64,000 bases of DNA from Bacteroidota bacterium (lineage in GTDB: Bacteria > Bacteroidota > Ignavibacteria > Kryptoniales > JAKASW01). Location: positions 1 to 64,000 of the forward strand of contig JAKAGT010000011.1 of NCBI GenBank assembly GCA_021825585.1. The letters are read 5' to 3'. The notes under the pieces were generated by a model. That model was not told where the DNA came from. It saw only the letters and a program-made list of their open reading frames with translations, and did not search any database. Shown here in pieces: positions 16,173 to 26,037 of this stretch. Both the position numbers and the translations under genes were made by a program. The stretch's first letter is position 1, and each line of letters begins with the position of its first letter.

Positions 16173-16844
16173 TTGACATACAAAGGATTCATATTTGATC
16201 TGGACGGGGTTCTTGTGGACAGCTCAAAGATCCATTATGCAGGATGGAAAAGGTTTCTGAATAGCCACGACAAAGACTTCGAATACGAGACTTTTCTAAG
16301 AGACTATTTCGGTAAAAGAGGTCAGGAAACTCTGGAACAGGTTTTTGGAAAGGGAAGGTTCTCAGCCGAAGAGGCAAAGAAGATTTCCGACGACATCGAT
16401 TCAAATTTTGTGAGCAAGATCGCGGAATTCGGGATGCCCGTAAGAGGCGCTCTTGGATTCGTCAATGCACTGAAGGAATCTGGCGAGAAGATCGCGCTTG
16501 CGACATCCGCCCCGCGGCAGAATGTCGATGCGTTTCTCGATGCATTCAGTCTCAGGGGCATCTTCGACGCTGAGGTTTGTGCCGACGACGTCTCCAGGGG
16601 CAAGCCGGACCCGGAGGTGTTCCTGAAGGCGGCTTCGCTCCTCCGTGAAGGCGCTCCCGATTGCGTCGTCTTCGAGGATTCGATGTTTGGTGTGAGCGCC
16701 GCGAAAGCTTCGGGCGCGACGTGCGTTGCGCTACTGACCACGACGACACGTGAAGTTCTGAGAAAGGCTGATTATTTTATAAGCGATTTTGCAGACGAGG
16801 GCTTGAATGGAATAATCCGGCTAAAAACTAAGGAGAAGAAATGA
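16173..16844 (+). CDS. HAD-superfamily phosphatase / beta-phosphoglucomutase-like
   Basis: A 223-residue HAD hydrolase, subfamily IA. Motif I is [10 protein letters not shown], with the Asp pair as nucleophile and acid. Motif II is the TSAP segment, motif III the Lys of RGKPDPEVF, and motif [10 protein letters not shown] helical cap lies between motifs I and II. The pattern fits beta-phosphoglucomutase or a small phosphosugar phosphatase. The TTG start has AAAAGGG upstream. It overlaps the start of trxB by ATGA. Confidence 0.85.
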   Translation: MTYKGFIFDLDGVLVDSSKIHYAGWKRFLNSHDKDFEYETFLRDYFGKRGQETLEQVFGKGRFSAEEAKKISDDIDSNFVSKIAEFGMPVRGALGFVNALKESGEKIALATSAPRQNVDAFLDAFSLRGIFDAEVCADDVSRGKPDPEVFLKAASLLREGAPDCVVFEDSMFGVSAAKASGATCVALLTTTTREVLRKADYFISDFADEGLNGIIRLKTKEKK

Positions 16845-17785
16845 ATCACAGAAAAGTCATGATAATTGGTTCCGGTCCGGCAGGTCTGACGGCGGCAATA
16901 TATACAGGACGGGCGAACCTGGAACCTCTTGTTTTCGAGGGGAGCCAGCCGGGCGGGCAACTAACGATCACGACGGAAGTAGAAAACTATCCCGGTTTTC
17001 CGGAGGGAATAATGGGCCCCGAACTGATGGACGTGATGAAGAAGCAGGCGGAAAAGTTCGGCGCAAAAATGGTGTTCAAAGACGTCTCAGAAGTCGATCT
17101 ATCCAAGAAACCCTTTGTGGTAAAGAGCGGAAATGAGACTTACACGGCAGACTCGATAATAATCTCAACCGGCGCTTCGGCGAAGCTGATCGGGATCGAG
17201 TCGGAGAAGGCCCTGATGGGTTACGGCGTTTCTGCCTGTGCGACATGCGACGGTTTCTTCTTCAAGGATCAGGAGGTCGTCGTCGTCGGGGGAGGAGATA
17301 CGGCGATGGAAGAGGCGACCTTCCTGACGAAGTTTGCAAGCAAAGTTACGATAGTGCACCGGCGCGATTCACTGCGGGCCTCGAAGATCATGCAGGAGCG
17401 GGCGTTCAAGAATCCGAAGGTTAAGTTTGTGTGGAATTCTGTCGTCGACGAGGTACTCGGAGTCGGTGAGAAGCGCGTGCGCGGAGTCATGCTGAAGAAT
17501 GTGGCGACCGGAGAGAGGACCGAGCTGAAGTGCGATGGGGTTTTCGTTGCGATAGGCCATCAGCCGAACATCTCGGTTTTCAAAGGCCAGCTGGAGACGG
17601 ATGCCGTGGGTTATATAATTACAAAGAATGGTTCGACCGAGACGAGCGTGCCGGGCGTGTTTGCCGCGGGAGATGTGGCGGACAAGAGGTATCGCCAGGC
17701 CGTAACCGCAGCGGGCACGGGCTGCATGGCCGCTGTCGACGCGGAGAAATACCTGGAAGCTTTGTACCACCACGCCGGAGATTGA
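16841..17785 (+). CDS. trxB: thioredoxin reductase
   Basis: A 314-residue NADPH-dependent flavoprotein. FAD-binding [16 protein letters not shown] is at the N-terminus; the redox disulfide is C133-A-T-C136; the NADPH site [10 protein letters not shown] and [10 protein letters not shown] follow. The C-terminal FAD motif is [20 protein letters not shown]. It is normal in length. It is coupled to the HAD gene by a 4-nt overlap. No thioredoxin gene is in the window. Confidence 0.95.
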   Translation: MNHRKVMIIGSGPAGLTAAIYTGRANLEPLVFEGSQPGGQLTITTEVENYPGFPEGIMGPELMDVMKKQAEKFGAKMVFKDVSEVDLSKKPFVVKSGNETYTADSIIISTGASAKLIGIESEKALMGYGVSACATCDGFFFKDQEVVVVGGGDTAMEEATFLTKFASKVTIVHRRDSLRASKIMQERAFKNPKVKFVWNSVVDEVLGVGEKRVRGVMLKNVATGERTELKCDGVFVAIGHQPNISVFKGQLETDAVGYIITKNGSTETSVPGVFAAGDVADKRYRQAVTAAGTGCMAAVDAEKYLEALYHHAGD

Positions 17786-17798
17786 AATACATTGAAGG

Positions 17799-17828
17799 GA
17801 CAGGCAATGTGATGCCGCATTGCCTGTC
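17799..17828. terminator. bidirectional terminator-like hairpin between convergent genes
   Basis: A perfect 11-bp stem, GACAGGCAATG with CATTGCCTGTC, around an 8-nt loop, placed exactly between trxB and the minus-strand membrane gene. No T-run follows, so it may act as a stabilising 3' end rather than an intrinsic terminator. Confidence 0.6.
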
Positions 17829-17835
17829 TAATGCT

Positions 17836-18255
17836 TTACGCGACGGCTTGTTTGGGCTTTCCCTCCTTGTAGACCAATGCGAGTGCGATTCCGGCAATGA
17901 TGTATTCGATTACGCCGTAGATGAGCCACTGAAGCGCAAGCGAATGCGGGATAGCAATCATCGCGTACGTGGCGTACGCCGCCGGAATACTCATCCAGAG
18001 ACCGATATACAACCCATATCGCACTCCTTCCCATATCCCCTTTTTCTGATAGCCTTTAGAGAATATGAATGAGAAGAAGAACGCTATGAAGATGTTCACG
18101 ACATGGAATATCCACATCTTGGAATTCATGTCCGAACGCCAGACGTTCTGAATCGAGCTGTAGGTCCCTGCAAGGAACACGCCATCGATCAGAAACATGA
18201 GGATTTCAAGGACTATGAAGACCACAACAAACCCAAGCCATACCTTCTTGTTCAT
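17836..18255 (-). CDS. four-helix integral membrane protein, function unknown
   Basis: A 139-residue hydrophobic protein with four predicted membrane helices: VWLGFVVVFIVLEILMFLI, WIFHVVNIFIAFFFSFIF, a helix near YGLYIGLWMSIPAAYATY, and WLIYGVIEYIIAGIALALV. The start at 18255 is chosen because GGAGGC lies just upstream; a longer reading adds a polar stretch without a ribosome binding site. Similar four-helix proteins are common in Bacteroidota and Ignavibacteria without assigned function (from memory of the family, not checked). Confidence 0.7.
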   Translation of the reverse strand: MNKKVWLGFVVVFIVLEILMFLIDGVFLAGTYSSIQNVWRSDMNSKMWIFHVVNIFIAFFFSFIFSKGYQKKGIWEGVRYGLYIGLWMSIPAAYATYAMIAIPHSLALQWLIYGVIEYIIAGIALALVYKEGKPKQAVA

Positions 18256-18458
18256 TTTGCCTCCTTTTTGTTTTGGGGGATTAATCGCATACGACTCGAC
18301 AGATTGTAATAAACCCCCTCGCAAAATCCAAATGCGTTCATTCCAGGGGTGTCTCAAATCTGGCTCGAGTTCAAACGGCGAGACATATTAATCGCAATTG
18401 AGACGGTACGTAATGCCGGTTTTTTTTCCGGCAAAACACTTATATTTCTCCTGGTATT

Positions 18459-18863
18459 ATGGATATAAAAACTCATAGAAAAATAGTGCTGGTTGGCGAC
18501 AAAGTCCTCATAATTCCTGACAAGAACCAGGAAAGAATGGAGCATGGACTATACCTGCCGCCGGGTGTCAAGGACAAGGAGAAAGTGACTGGCGGTACGG
18601 TCGTCCAGGCCGGTCCGGGGTATGCAATCGCGAATCCGAATTATATTGACCAGGAGCCATGGTCAACTTCCCCAAAAGAACCTGTGAAGTACATACCGTT
18701 GCAGGCAGAAGCGGGCGATTATGCCCTCTTCTTACGGGATCAGGCTGCGGAGATCGAATTCGAAGAGGAGAAGTACTTCATAGTAAGCCACTCGTCCATT
18801 CTAATGCTCGTCCGCAACACGGAGTTTTCGAGTGATACATTCAGACTCGACCCGACGACATAA
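18459..18863 (+). CDS. GroES-like co-chaperone (Cpn10 family), Bacteroidota type
   Basis: A 134-residue Cpn10-fold protein: VGDKVLIIPDKNQERMEHG, LYLPPGVKDKEKVTGGTVV, then a Pro-rich segment of about 25 residues (NPNYIDQEPWSTSPKEPV) absent from classical GroES, and the closing strands GDYALFLRDQAAEIEFEEE and YFIVSHSSILMLVR. The mobile loop is short. No GroEL gene is nearby, so whether it works with GroEL is unknown. No clear ribosome binding site was seen upstream of the ATG. Confidence 0.8.
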   Translation: MDIKTHRKIVLVGDKVLIIPDKNQERMEHGLYLPPGVKDKEKVTGGTVVQAGPGYAIANPNYIDQEPWSTSPKEPVKYIPLQAEAGDYALFLRDQAAEIEFEEEKYFIVSHSSILMLVRNTEFSSDTFRLDPTT

Positions 18864-18955
18864 ATACCCATTCTGAACGCAATTCGGCGATTCTGTGCCG
18901 GTTTGTGTCCCATGTTTGTTTCAACTTAGTCCTTGAGTTGTTAACTTAATAAGCG

Positions 18956-19558
18956 ATGAGAGAGCTGTTGGTAATAGATAATGTGACTATAGATGGAAGT
19001 CTTTTGAGGCGCAATTTTGCGTGCGACCTTTTGAAATGCAAGGGCGCGTGCTGCAGCCTGCCGGGCGGGAGGGGCGCACCTCTTCTCGACTCCGAAATCG
19101 GGCAGATTCAGGAGTCGCTTCCTTTTGTCATTCCCTTGCTCGAAGACGCAAAAAGGGGGATTATCGAATCGCGCCGTGACGAATCCGGCCGGACAGGGTT
19201 CTATGAGGGAGAGAGCGGAGATTACGCGACGACATGCGTCGATGATGAGGATTGTGTTTTTGTCTACCGTGAAAACGGAATCTCTAAATGCGCGATAGAG
19301 CGTGCATACAACGAGGGGAAAATCAGTTTCAGGAAACCAATTTCGTGTCACCTTTACCCGATAAGGGTCGGCAATTTCGGCGGGGACGTGCTTCGCTACC
19401 ATGAGATCTCCGAGTGCAGGCCGGCCGTCAGGCAGGGTGATGCGGAGAAGGTCGGAGTAATAGAATTTTTGAAGCCGGCACTTGTCAGACGATACGGAGA
19501 GGAATGGTACAATAAGTTGGATGTTCAGGTAAATGTAAATGTGGATAATAAGGTCTGA
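18956..19558 (+). CDS. DUF3109 family Cys-rich protein
   Basis: A 200-residue protein with conserved cysteines in FACDLLKCKGACCSLPGGRG, then CVDDEDCVFVYRENGISKCAIE and CHLYPIRVGNFGG. This spacing matches the DUF3109 family, related to the YkgJ-type proteins proposed to bind zinc or iron-sulfur. Biochemical function is unknown. It is followed 18 bp later by rpoN on the same strand. Confidence 0.85.
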   Translation: MRELLVIDNVTIDGSLLRRNFACDLLKCKGACCSLPGGRGAPLLDSEIGQIQESLPFVIPLLEDAKRGIIESRRDESGRTGFYEGESGDYATTCVDDEDCVFVYRENGISKCAIERAYNEGKISFRKPISCHLYPIRVGNFGGDVLRYHEISECRPAVRQGDAEKVGVIEFLKPALVRRYGEEWYNKLDVQVNVNVDNKV

Positions 19559-19576
19559 TGGGAGGCACGTACTGAT

Positions 19577-21028
19577 ATGCTGAAATTTGGGCAGACGCAG
19601 CGCCTCAGTCAGGAGTTAAGGCTGCAGCCGCAGCAGATTCTCTATTACGACCTATTGCAGCAACCGATCTTTGCGCTGCAGCAAAGGCTGAGGACGGAAC
19701 TTGATGAGAACCCGGTGCTCGAACTCGAAGAGACCGAAGATGTGGTCGAAGAACAGGAGATGGAACTCAAGGAATCAGACGAAAAAGCAGACGACCCGAT
19801 AGACGAGCCGGAATTCAGCGACGTCGATCTTGATGAGTTCAGAAACGACGACACAGAAATCAGGATGAGGCGCCGTACCGAAGACGATGAAGAGTTTGAG
19901 TTCGCTCCGCCTGCGATAGAGAACATGTATGATCACCTTCTCCAACAGCTGCAGCTGCTGAATTTCGACGACAAGGAGAAACGGCTCGGAGAAGAGATCA
20001 TCGGAAACATCGACGACGATGGATATCTGCGCGAAGATTTGCAGAAGATAGTTGAAGATGCCAACCTTGCCTTCCAGCTCGATATGAAAATCGAAGATGG
20101 GGAGAAGGTTCTCGCAGGAATACAGACGCTGGATCCTGTCGGTGTCGGGTCGAGGACCCTGCGCGAGTGCCTGCTGGTTCAGCTCAGAACCCGCACGGAT
20201 ATCGACCCAAAGGACCGGGCGATCGCGCTGAGGATAATCGAAGAGGGTTTCGAAGACTATTCGAACCACCGATACGACCAGCTTTCCAGAAAGCTTAACT
20301 TAAGCATGGAGGATATAAAGGCTGCTGATATAGTCATCAAGAAGCTGAATCCGAAACCTGGTGAAGGCTTCCTCCTTCCGCTTGAAACGACGATCGTGGT
20401 CCCCGATTTTGTGGTACAGGAAGACGAACAGGGTGAGCTGGTTATCACGCTTAACGAGCATGACATGCCGCAGGTCAGGATCAGCCCGCGGTACCTGGAC
20501 ATGATGAAACAGGCCCGCAGCCACAAGACGGACGCGCAGACGAAAGATTTTCTGAAGAGGAAACTGGAATCCGCGAAATGGTTCGTCAACGCGCTGCAGC
20601 AGCGGCGGCACACGATGATGCAGGTGATGCAGGCACTGATCGAGACTCAACGCGAGTTCTTCACGGAAGGCCCGGACCACGTCCGACCGCTGATTTACCG
20701 CGATATCGCTGACAGGACTGGTTTTGACATATCCACCATCAGCCGGGTTGTAAGCGCGAAGTATGTCCAGACCGATTACGGCGTATTTAAACTGCGCGAA
20801 CTCTTCAGCGAGGGCCTGAAGACGTCTGACGGCGAAGAGGTGGCTACCAGGGAAATCAAGAACAAAATTAAGAGCATGATAGAGGCTGAGGGGAAAGACA
20901 GTCCTCTTAACGACGAGAAGATCACGGACCTGCTTAACCAGCAGGGTTACAAAGTCGCGCGCAGAACTGTCACGAAGTACCGGGAGCAGCTCCGGATTCC
21001 GCCTGCCAGAATGCGACGGGAGGCTTGA
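19577..21028 (+). CDS. rpoN: RNA polymerase sigma-54 factor
   Basis: A 483-residue alternative sigma factor. The N-terminal Gln/Leu-rich activator-interacting region is QTQRLSQELRLQPQQILYY; a very acidic linker spans about residues 50-110; the core-binding domain follows; the HTH region is near DRTGFDISTISRVVSAKY; and the C-terminal RpoN box is ARRTVTKYREQLRI. All regions are present, so it should be functional. No sigma-54 activator (AAA+ enhancer-binding protein) is in the window. Confidence 0.96.
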   Translation: MLKFGQTQRLSQELRLQPQQILYYDLLQQPIFALQQRLRTELDENPVLELEETEDVVEEQEMELKESDEKADDPIDEPEFSDVDLDEFRNDDTEIRMRRRTEDDEEFEFAPPAIENMYDHLLQQLQLLNFDDKEKRLGEEIIGNIDDDGYLREDLQKIVEDANLAFQLDMKIEDGEKVLAGIQTLDPVGVGSRTLRECLLVQLRTRTDIDPKDRAIALRIIEEGFEDYSNHRYDQLSRKLNLSMEDIKAADIVIKKLNPKPGEGFLLPLETTIVVPDFVVQEDEQGELVITLNEHDMPQVRISPRYLDMMKQARSHKTDAQTKDFLKRKLESAKWFVNALQQRRHTMMQVMQALIETQREFFTEGPDHVRPLIYRDIADRTGFDISTISRVVSAKYVQTDYGVFKLRELFSEGLKTSDGEEVATREIKNKIKSMIEAEGKDSPLNDEKITDLLNQQGYKVARRTVTKYREQLRIPPARMRREA

Positions 21029-21033
21029 TCGTC

Positions 21034-21273
21034 ATGAAGGCGGTTGATACAATGGATCGGGTTAACGTTGAGGGCAAAGTCCGGCACTACCAGGCTATAA
21101 TAACCAATTACGAAGGTAAATATTCGGCGTCGTACGAGTCCTTTTCCAACTCTGTGGCAAACTCGGAGCTGTCATCCGAGATGGAGGACGACCTTCTCGA
21201 TTGGAAAGAGGCCATCCTTATGCTGAGCGTATACGAGAGGTTGCTGGGCGAGCTGCCGGAAGCCGGCCGATAA
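21034..21273 (+). CDS. hypothetical 79-residue protein between rpoN and hslV
   Basis: A small acidic helical protein with no recognised family (VEGKVRHYQAIITNYEGKY, then SEMEDDLLDWKEAILMLSVY). The ATG at 21034 gives 10-nt spacing from GGGAGG; a TTG at 21025 overlapping the rpoN stop is also in frame. Its place directly after rpoN and before hslVU suggests co-transcription. Confidence 0.6.
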   Translation: MKAVDTMDRVNVEGKVRHYQAIITNYEGKYSASYESFSNSVANSELSSEMEDDLLDWKEAILMLSVYERLLGELPEAGR

Positions 21274-21334
21274 TTTTGAAGCCTGCCGGTTCAGACCAGG
21301 TTTTTAATCGGTTCCCCTTGTCCTAAGGAGTAAT

Positions 21335-21865
21335 ATGAAAATTCATGCGACTACGGTAATCGGCATTATCAAGGACGGCAAATGTGCGATAGGCGGAGAC
21401 GGCCAGGTCACTATCGGGCAGTCGGTAATGAAGCACAATTCCAAGAAGGTAAGAAAGCTCTACAACGATACTATCCTGGCGGGTTTTGCCGGTGCTTCCG
21501 CAGACGCGTTTACACTGTTCGAGCGCTTCGAGGACAAGCTCCAGCAGTACCATGGAAACCTCAGCCGCGCGGCCGTCGAGCTGGCTAAAGACTGGCGAAT
21601 GGACAAGTATCTCCGCAATTTAGAGGCGCTTCTCGCCGTCATGAATAAGGATGTGGCGCTCCTGATTTCAGGGAACGGCGACGTGGTGGAGCCGGACGAC
21701 AAAATAGTGGCAATCGGTTCCGGTGGAAACTACGCATTAGCGGCGGCCAGGGTGCTCATCAGGCACACGAATCTTTCGGCGCGCGAGATTGTGCTGGAAT
21801 CGCTTGACGCCGCTTCCGATATTTGCATTTACACGAACAAGAATTTTTCTGTAGAAGAAATTTGA
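21335..21865 (+). CDS. hslV: ATP-dependent protease, proteolytic subunit HslV
   Basis: A 176-residue proteasome-like Ntn hydrolase. The catalytic Thr lies in HATTVIGI, so a short propeptide (MKIHA) must be removed, as in the CodW-type form. [31 protein letters not shown] and [14 protein letters not shown] match the family. AAGGAG precedes the ATG. It is followed after one base by hslU, with which it forms the HslUV complex. Confidence 0.96.
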   Translation: MKIHATTVIGIIKDGKCAIGGDGQVTIGQSVMKHNSKKVRKLYNDTILAGFAGASADAFTLFERFEDKLQQYHGNLSRAAVELAKDWRMDKYLRNLEALLAVMNKDVALLISGNGDVVEPDDKIVAIGSGGNYALAAARVLIRHTNLSAREIVLESLDAASDICIYTNKNFSVEEI

Positions 21866-21866
21866 T

Positions 21867-23264
21867 ATGGCTAAACTCTTGAAGAAAATAAAAGCTGAAG
21901 TTGCAAAGACCGAACTAACCCCGCGGGAAGTAGTCCGCGAACTGGACAAGTACATAATAGGCCAGGATGCCGCAAAGAAGTCTGTGGCCATAGCTCTACG
22001 CAACAGGTGGCGGCGGCAGCAGGTCCCCGATAACCTCCGCGAAGAAATAATGCCTAACAACATAATACTCATCGGGCCGACGGGAGTCGGCAAGACGGAA
22101 ATCGCGCGACGGCTCGCCAAACTGTCGAACGCACCTTTCGTAAAAGTCGAGGCGTCAAAGTTCACGGAGGTCGGGTATGTCGGGAGAGACGTGGAGTCTA
22201 TGATCCGCGACCTCGCAGAGATAGCGGTGGCAAACGTGAAGGCCGAGAAGACTTCGGAAGTAAGGGATCGTGCGAAGACTCTGGCCGAAGAGCGTGTACT
22301 TGACGAGCTCATACCCATGAAGGCTCCGAGAAAGGCTGCCCAGGATGTGCCCGATAACGGAGAAGAAGGGGAACAGCGGGCGGAGACAAGGGAGAAGCTG
22401 AGAAAGATGCTTCAGAACGGCGATCTGGATTCGAGAACGGTAGAAGTACAGGTTAACGCCGACGTAATGCCCATGATGCAGGTTTTCGGACCGTTCGGTG
22501 CCGAGGATCTCGGCGCGAACTTCCAGGATATGCTCAGCAATATTATGCCGAAGAAGACAAAGACCCGCCGGGTGCCGATTCCGGAGGCGCTGAAAATCTT
22601 TGAACAGGAAGAGGCACAGAAGCTTGTCGATATGGATGGTGTCGTCAAGGAGGCGATCAGCAGAATCGAGAACAGCGGGATAGTGTTTGTCGATGAGATA
22701 GACAAGATTGCGAGCACAGGCAGCGAATCTCATGGTCCCGACGTGTCACGCGAGGGAGTGCAGAAGGACCTTCTGCCGATTGTTGAAGGCTCTACCGTGA
22801 TGACCAAGTACGGGATGGTGAAGACCGATCATGTATTGTTCATCGCTAGCGGCGCATTTCACACGGCAAAACCATCCGACCTGATCCCGGAACTTCAGGG
22901 AAGATTTCCTATCAGGGTCGAGTTGAACAGCCTGAACGAGGAGGATTTTTACAAGATTCTCACGATGCCCGAGAACGCCCTGATCAAACAATATACGGCG
23001 CTCCTCGCTACCGAGGGCGTCGAGATAAGTTTCACCGACGATGCAATTCGTGAGGTTGCCAGGGTCGCCACGGAGGTCAATGAGCAGGTCGAAAATATCG
23101 GCGCGAGGAGGCTGCACACGATCATGACAACGCTTCTCGAGGATATCCTTTTTGAAGTCCCGGACAAGATTGATGAGAAAGAAATCAAGATCTCACGCGA
23201 TATGGTCCGCGACAAGCTGAACAACATCGTCAAGAATCGGGATCTCAGCAAATACATCCTTTAG
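21867..23264 (+). CDS. hslU: ATP-dependent protease, ATPase subunit HslU
   Basis: A 465-residue AAA+ unfoldase for HslV. Walker A is GPTGVGKT at residues 70-77, Walker [12 protein letters not shown], sensor and arginine regions in [12 protein letters not shown]. The I-domain lies between the Walker motifs with an acidic/Arg-rich stretch. The C-terminus ends NRDLSKYIL, the tail that inserts into HslV. Full length and next to hslV. Confidence 0.96.
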   Translation: MAKLLKKIKAEVAKTELTPREVVRELDKYIIGQDAAKKSVAIALRNRWRRQQVPDNLREEIMPNNIILIGPTGVGKTEIARRLAKLSNAPFVKVEASKFTEVGYVGRDVESMIRDLAEIAVANVKAEKTSEVRDRAKTLAEERVLDELIPMKAPRKAAQDVPDNGEEGEQRAETREKLRKMLQNGDLDSRTVEVQVNADVMPMMQVFGPFGAEDLGANFQDMLSNIMPKKTKTRRVPIPEALKIFEQEEAQKLVDMDGVVKEAISRIENSGIVFVDEIDKIASTGSESHGPDVSREGVQKDLLPIVEGSTVMTKYGMVKTDHVLFIASGAFHTAKPSDLIPELQGRFPIRVELNSLNEEDFYKILTMPENALIKQYTALLATEGVEISFTDDAIREVARVATEVNEQVENIGARRLHTIMTTLLEDILFEVPDKIDEKEIKISRDMVRDKLNNIVKNRDLSKYIL

Positions 23265-23596
23265 CGGCTCTCTTGCCGGCGCGCTATCGAACACAGGGTA
23301 ATGCAGGGTCATCGGCAGCGGGTGGTTCGCAGGTTTCTGATTCGGTGCGTTGAGTTCTGAACAATTTTGAAATCCAACTTCCACAAAAGTTCGGAATGCT
23401 TTCACATTGAACTGTCCATCTCCTGATTTGTCTTGCTCGTCTGTTAAAACTTTCCATTGCGGGCGTCAGGGCGAGAGACTTACCCCATCGCTTTGCCGGC
23501 GACAAAACTGGAAAACGTACGCAACTTCTGCGGGATCCCGGCGGCCCGCCCTTATTCTGAACGGCATCCATCATTACACTTCGGCATCCGGGTAAT
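23265..23596. other. intergenic region, nothing recognised
   Basis: About 330 bp without a supported gene, RNA or terminator. Short frames on both strands look random. Confidence 0.5.
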
Positions 23597-24565
23597 ATGA
23601 GTGAACTGAACGTCGAAAAGGTGGACTCAGGCGCCTACGAGAAATTTCTCTCGGAAAATCCACCGGACAATCCGTTTTCAATACCCCTTTTCCTGGAGAC
23701 ATATCGGGAGGTTTTTGCGTGCGATGTCGAGTATTTGTTCATCCTCCGGAATGAGACTCCTGTCGGGGCTTGTGCCGTATTTGTCGGTACGAGATTCTCA
23801 CAGAGGATAGTGAAGCTGCTGCCGATAAGGACCTATGACGGCGTCTGCTTCCGCAGGCTGGAGGGGTCGAAGAGTCAAAAACAGGAATACGAGAAGCTTC
23901 TGGCATTGCAGGCGCTGGAATCGTACCTCGCGCAAAATTTCAGTTTCTACCAGATGGTCTTTCCGCCGGGATTCTCAGATATACGCTCATTCCAGTGGGC
24001 CGGTGCGACTGTCATCCCGCAATACACATATATCGTGGACATGGCGGATTATTCGGAGGCGAATTACACGAAGTCGCTGAAGGAAGTCCTTCGCGGCGCC
24101 GAACGTTCCGGCCTTGGCGGCTCGACCTGCGGTATAGAGGAACTTACCACACTCCAGAAACTCAGCTATGAGCGTCACGGAAGACATGCCCCGGTCGACG
24201 CCGGGAGGCTAAACCGCCTGTTGAACGCATTTGATGCCGCGGGGCTGCTGAGGACTTCGTGCGTGAGAAACGCGCAGGGGGACGTCCTGGCCGGCCTGGC
24301 GCGGATGCATTTCGGGAAGAGGTCGTACTTCTATGTGAGCGGGACAAACGCGGAAGGTGAAAAAGGTGCTTCGCATCTCCTGTACCATGAAATCCTGAAA
24401 TCCGAGAACGAAGCGGGTATTTCTTTCGTCGATTTCTGCGGTGCGAATACGCCTTCTATAAATCTCTTCAAGTCCTCTTTCGGACCGCGGCTTGAAACTC
24501 ATTTCCGTGTCTGGCGTGCGAATCGGCTCGTCACACGGCTGGCGTCACTCATCAAGAGAATTTAA
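23597..24565 (+). CDS. FemAB/GNAT-type peptidoglycan or polysaccharide-related acyltransferase
   Basis: A 322-residue protein with the double-GNAT layout of the FemAB/BioF2-like family: an N-terminal domain with NPFSIPLFLETYREVFACDV, and a C-terminal domain with FGKRSYFYVSGTNAEGEKGA, HLLYHEILKSENEAGISFVD and LFKSSFGP. The LF..FG-Gp ending is typical of proteins annotated as GNAT or CelD-like in exopolysaccharide loci. It overlaps the flippase start (TAATG), which supports a role in surface glycan or lipid-linked oligosaccharide modification. Substrate unknown. Confidence 0.75.
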   Translation: MSELNVEKVDSGAYEKFLSENPPDNPFSIPLFLETYREVFACDVEYLFILRNETPVGACAVFVGTRFSQRIVKLLPIRTYDGVCFRRLEGSKSQKQEYEKLLALQALESYLAQNFSFYQMVFPPGFSDIRSFQWAGATVIPQYTYIVDMADYSEANYTKSLKEVLRGAERSGLGGSTCGIEELTTLQKLSYERHGRHAPVDAGRLNRLLNAFDAAGLLRTSCVRNAQGDVLAGLARMHFGKRSYFYVSGTNAEGEKGASHLLYHEILKSENEAGISFVDFCGANTPSINLFKSSFGPRLETHFRVWRANRLVTRLASLIKRI

Positions 24566-26037
24566 TGGACGACGTTTCTGCGGAGAACCGGACCGAAGAA
24601 TCTTCGTTGACCAGGAGTGCAGGTATCGTCGGGGTATCCAAGTTTGTCAATATCCTCGGTCTCCTTTCGGCGTCGATGGTCCTCACCAGGATAATGTCCC
24701 GTTCGGAATATGGCAATTACGAACAGGTCTGGCTGGTCTACAATTCTTTCCTGCCGCTAATCGGGTACGGTATAAGCAGTTCCATATATTTCTTTTCCGC
24801 GAAGGAAGAACGGCGAACGGTTTACACGGCTGCAATCGTGTGGTCTTCGATTGTCGGCTTGGCGACGGGGATCCTGCTTGCCATTCTCGCACCGGTCATA
24901 GCCGGATGGTTTAAGGCCGAGGTACTTACCGATTATATAAGGATATTTGCAGCCTATGCTGTTGCCTCATCGCCGTCTCTGATGTTCGAGTCGGTTTTTG
25001 TAACCGAGAAGAGAGTTGCGCTTCTGCTGGCTGTAAATGCCATCCTGGCGGTTTTATTCGGGGCTGCGGTGATCCTTTCGGCTTTGTTATTTCATAACCT
25101 TACCGTCGTATTCGCGGCGATAGCAGTTATCGGAGGGATTAAGTCCATATTCCTTTTCGCCTTTCTTATCCGGAAGAGGCGTCTCTCGGCAGGAAAATTG
25201 TCGCCCGCTATGAAGGCTCAGCTCCTGTATGCGCTTCCCATCATCGTAAGCAGCCTTACAGGTACGCTCAGCAAGCAGATTGACAGGTTCTTGGTCACGC
25301 TGTTCTTCTCGCCTGGTCAGTTTGCGGTCTATTCGATCGGTTCAAAAGAGATTCCGATGATCACTGTAATAACCGGTTCGGCGGCCGCAGTCCTTTTCCC
25401 GGTGTTCAGCGAGTTCGGCTCGAAGGACATGCGTGACAAGTTTGTCGGTATCTGGAGAAATTCCATTTCAAAGACCGGTTTCTTTCTTCTGCCGATGATG
25501 GTCTTCCTCCTTTTCGCCGCGAAAGACTTCATGGGTTTCTTCTTCGGCGAGAAATATGTCGTCAGCGCCGGCATTTTCCGGATATTCCTGCTGCTCCTGC
25601 CGCTTAGACTTGCATTCTACAGCCAGGCGCTGTTCTCGCTCGGGAGGCAGAAACTGTACATGTACACATCGATATTGGAAATGCTGCTGAGCGGGTTGGC
25701 TTCGTATTTCCTCCTTCGGATATACGGCCTGGAGGGAGCCGCAATAGGTAAGGTGATTGTCAGTTATGTCGAGGTGCTGGTACTTGCCGCTGTGCTCATG
25801 TCTATTCTGAGGACCAGCATCCGCGAATTTCTCCCGTGGGCCAAGATATCGAGAATAATCGTCATTTCCATATGCGGAATCATACCGCTGTTTCTGGTCA
25901 GAGGATTGGTCGAAAACGTCTATCTTCGTTTTGTCGTCGAGGGGGTCATCTTCGCTTTCGTATTCGGAGGCATTGCAGTCTTGACAAAGTCAGTACGGAT
26001 TGTGAGCCTGAGGAAACTGCAGTTTGTCGTAAACTGA
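24565..26037 (+). CDS. polysaccharide flippase, Wzx/MATE-like
   Basis: A 490-residue polytopic membrane protein with about 12-14 helices. The N-terminal pattern SLTRSAGIVGVSKFVNILG, then LTRIMSRSEYGNYEQVWLVY, is typical of the Polysacc_synt / Wzx family that moves lipid-linked oligosaccharides across the inner membrane. QIDRFLVTLFFSPGQFAVYS also matches the family. Coupled to the FemAB-like gene. No glycosyltransferase lies in the window, so the glycan is not known. Confidence 0.85.
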   Translation: MDDVSAENRTEESSLTRSAGIVGVSKFVNILGLLSASMVLTRIMSRSEYGNYEQVWLVYNSFLPLIGYGISSSIYFFSAKEERRTVYTAAIVWSSIVGLATGILLAILAPVIAGWFKAEVLTDYIRIFAAYAVASSPSLMFESVFVTEKRVALLLAVNAILAVLFGAAVILSALLFHNLTVVFAAIAVIGGIKSIFLFAFLIRKRRLSAGKLSPAMKAQLLYALPIIVSSLTGTLSKQIDRFLVTLFFSPGQFAVYSIGSKEIPMITVITGSAAAVLFPVFSEFGSKDMRDKFVGIWRNSISKTGFFLLPMMVFLLFAAKDFMGFFFGEKYVVSAGIFRIFLLLLPLRLAFYSQALFSLGRQKLYMYTSILEMLLSGLASYFLLRIYGLEGAAIGKVIVSYVEVLVLAAVLMSILRTSIREFLPWAKISRIIVISICGIIPLFLVRGLVENVYLRFVVEGVIFAFVFGGIAVLTKSVRIVSLRKLQFVVN

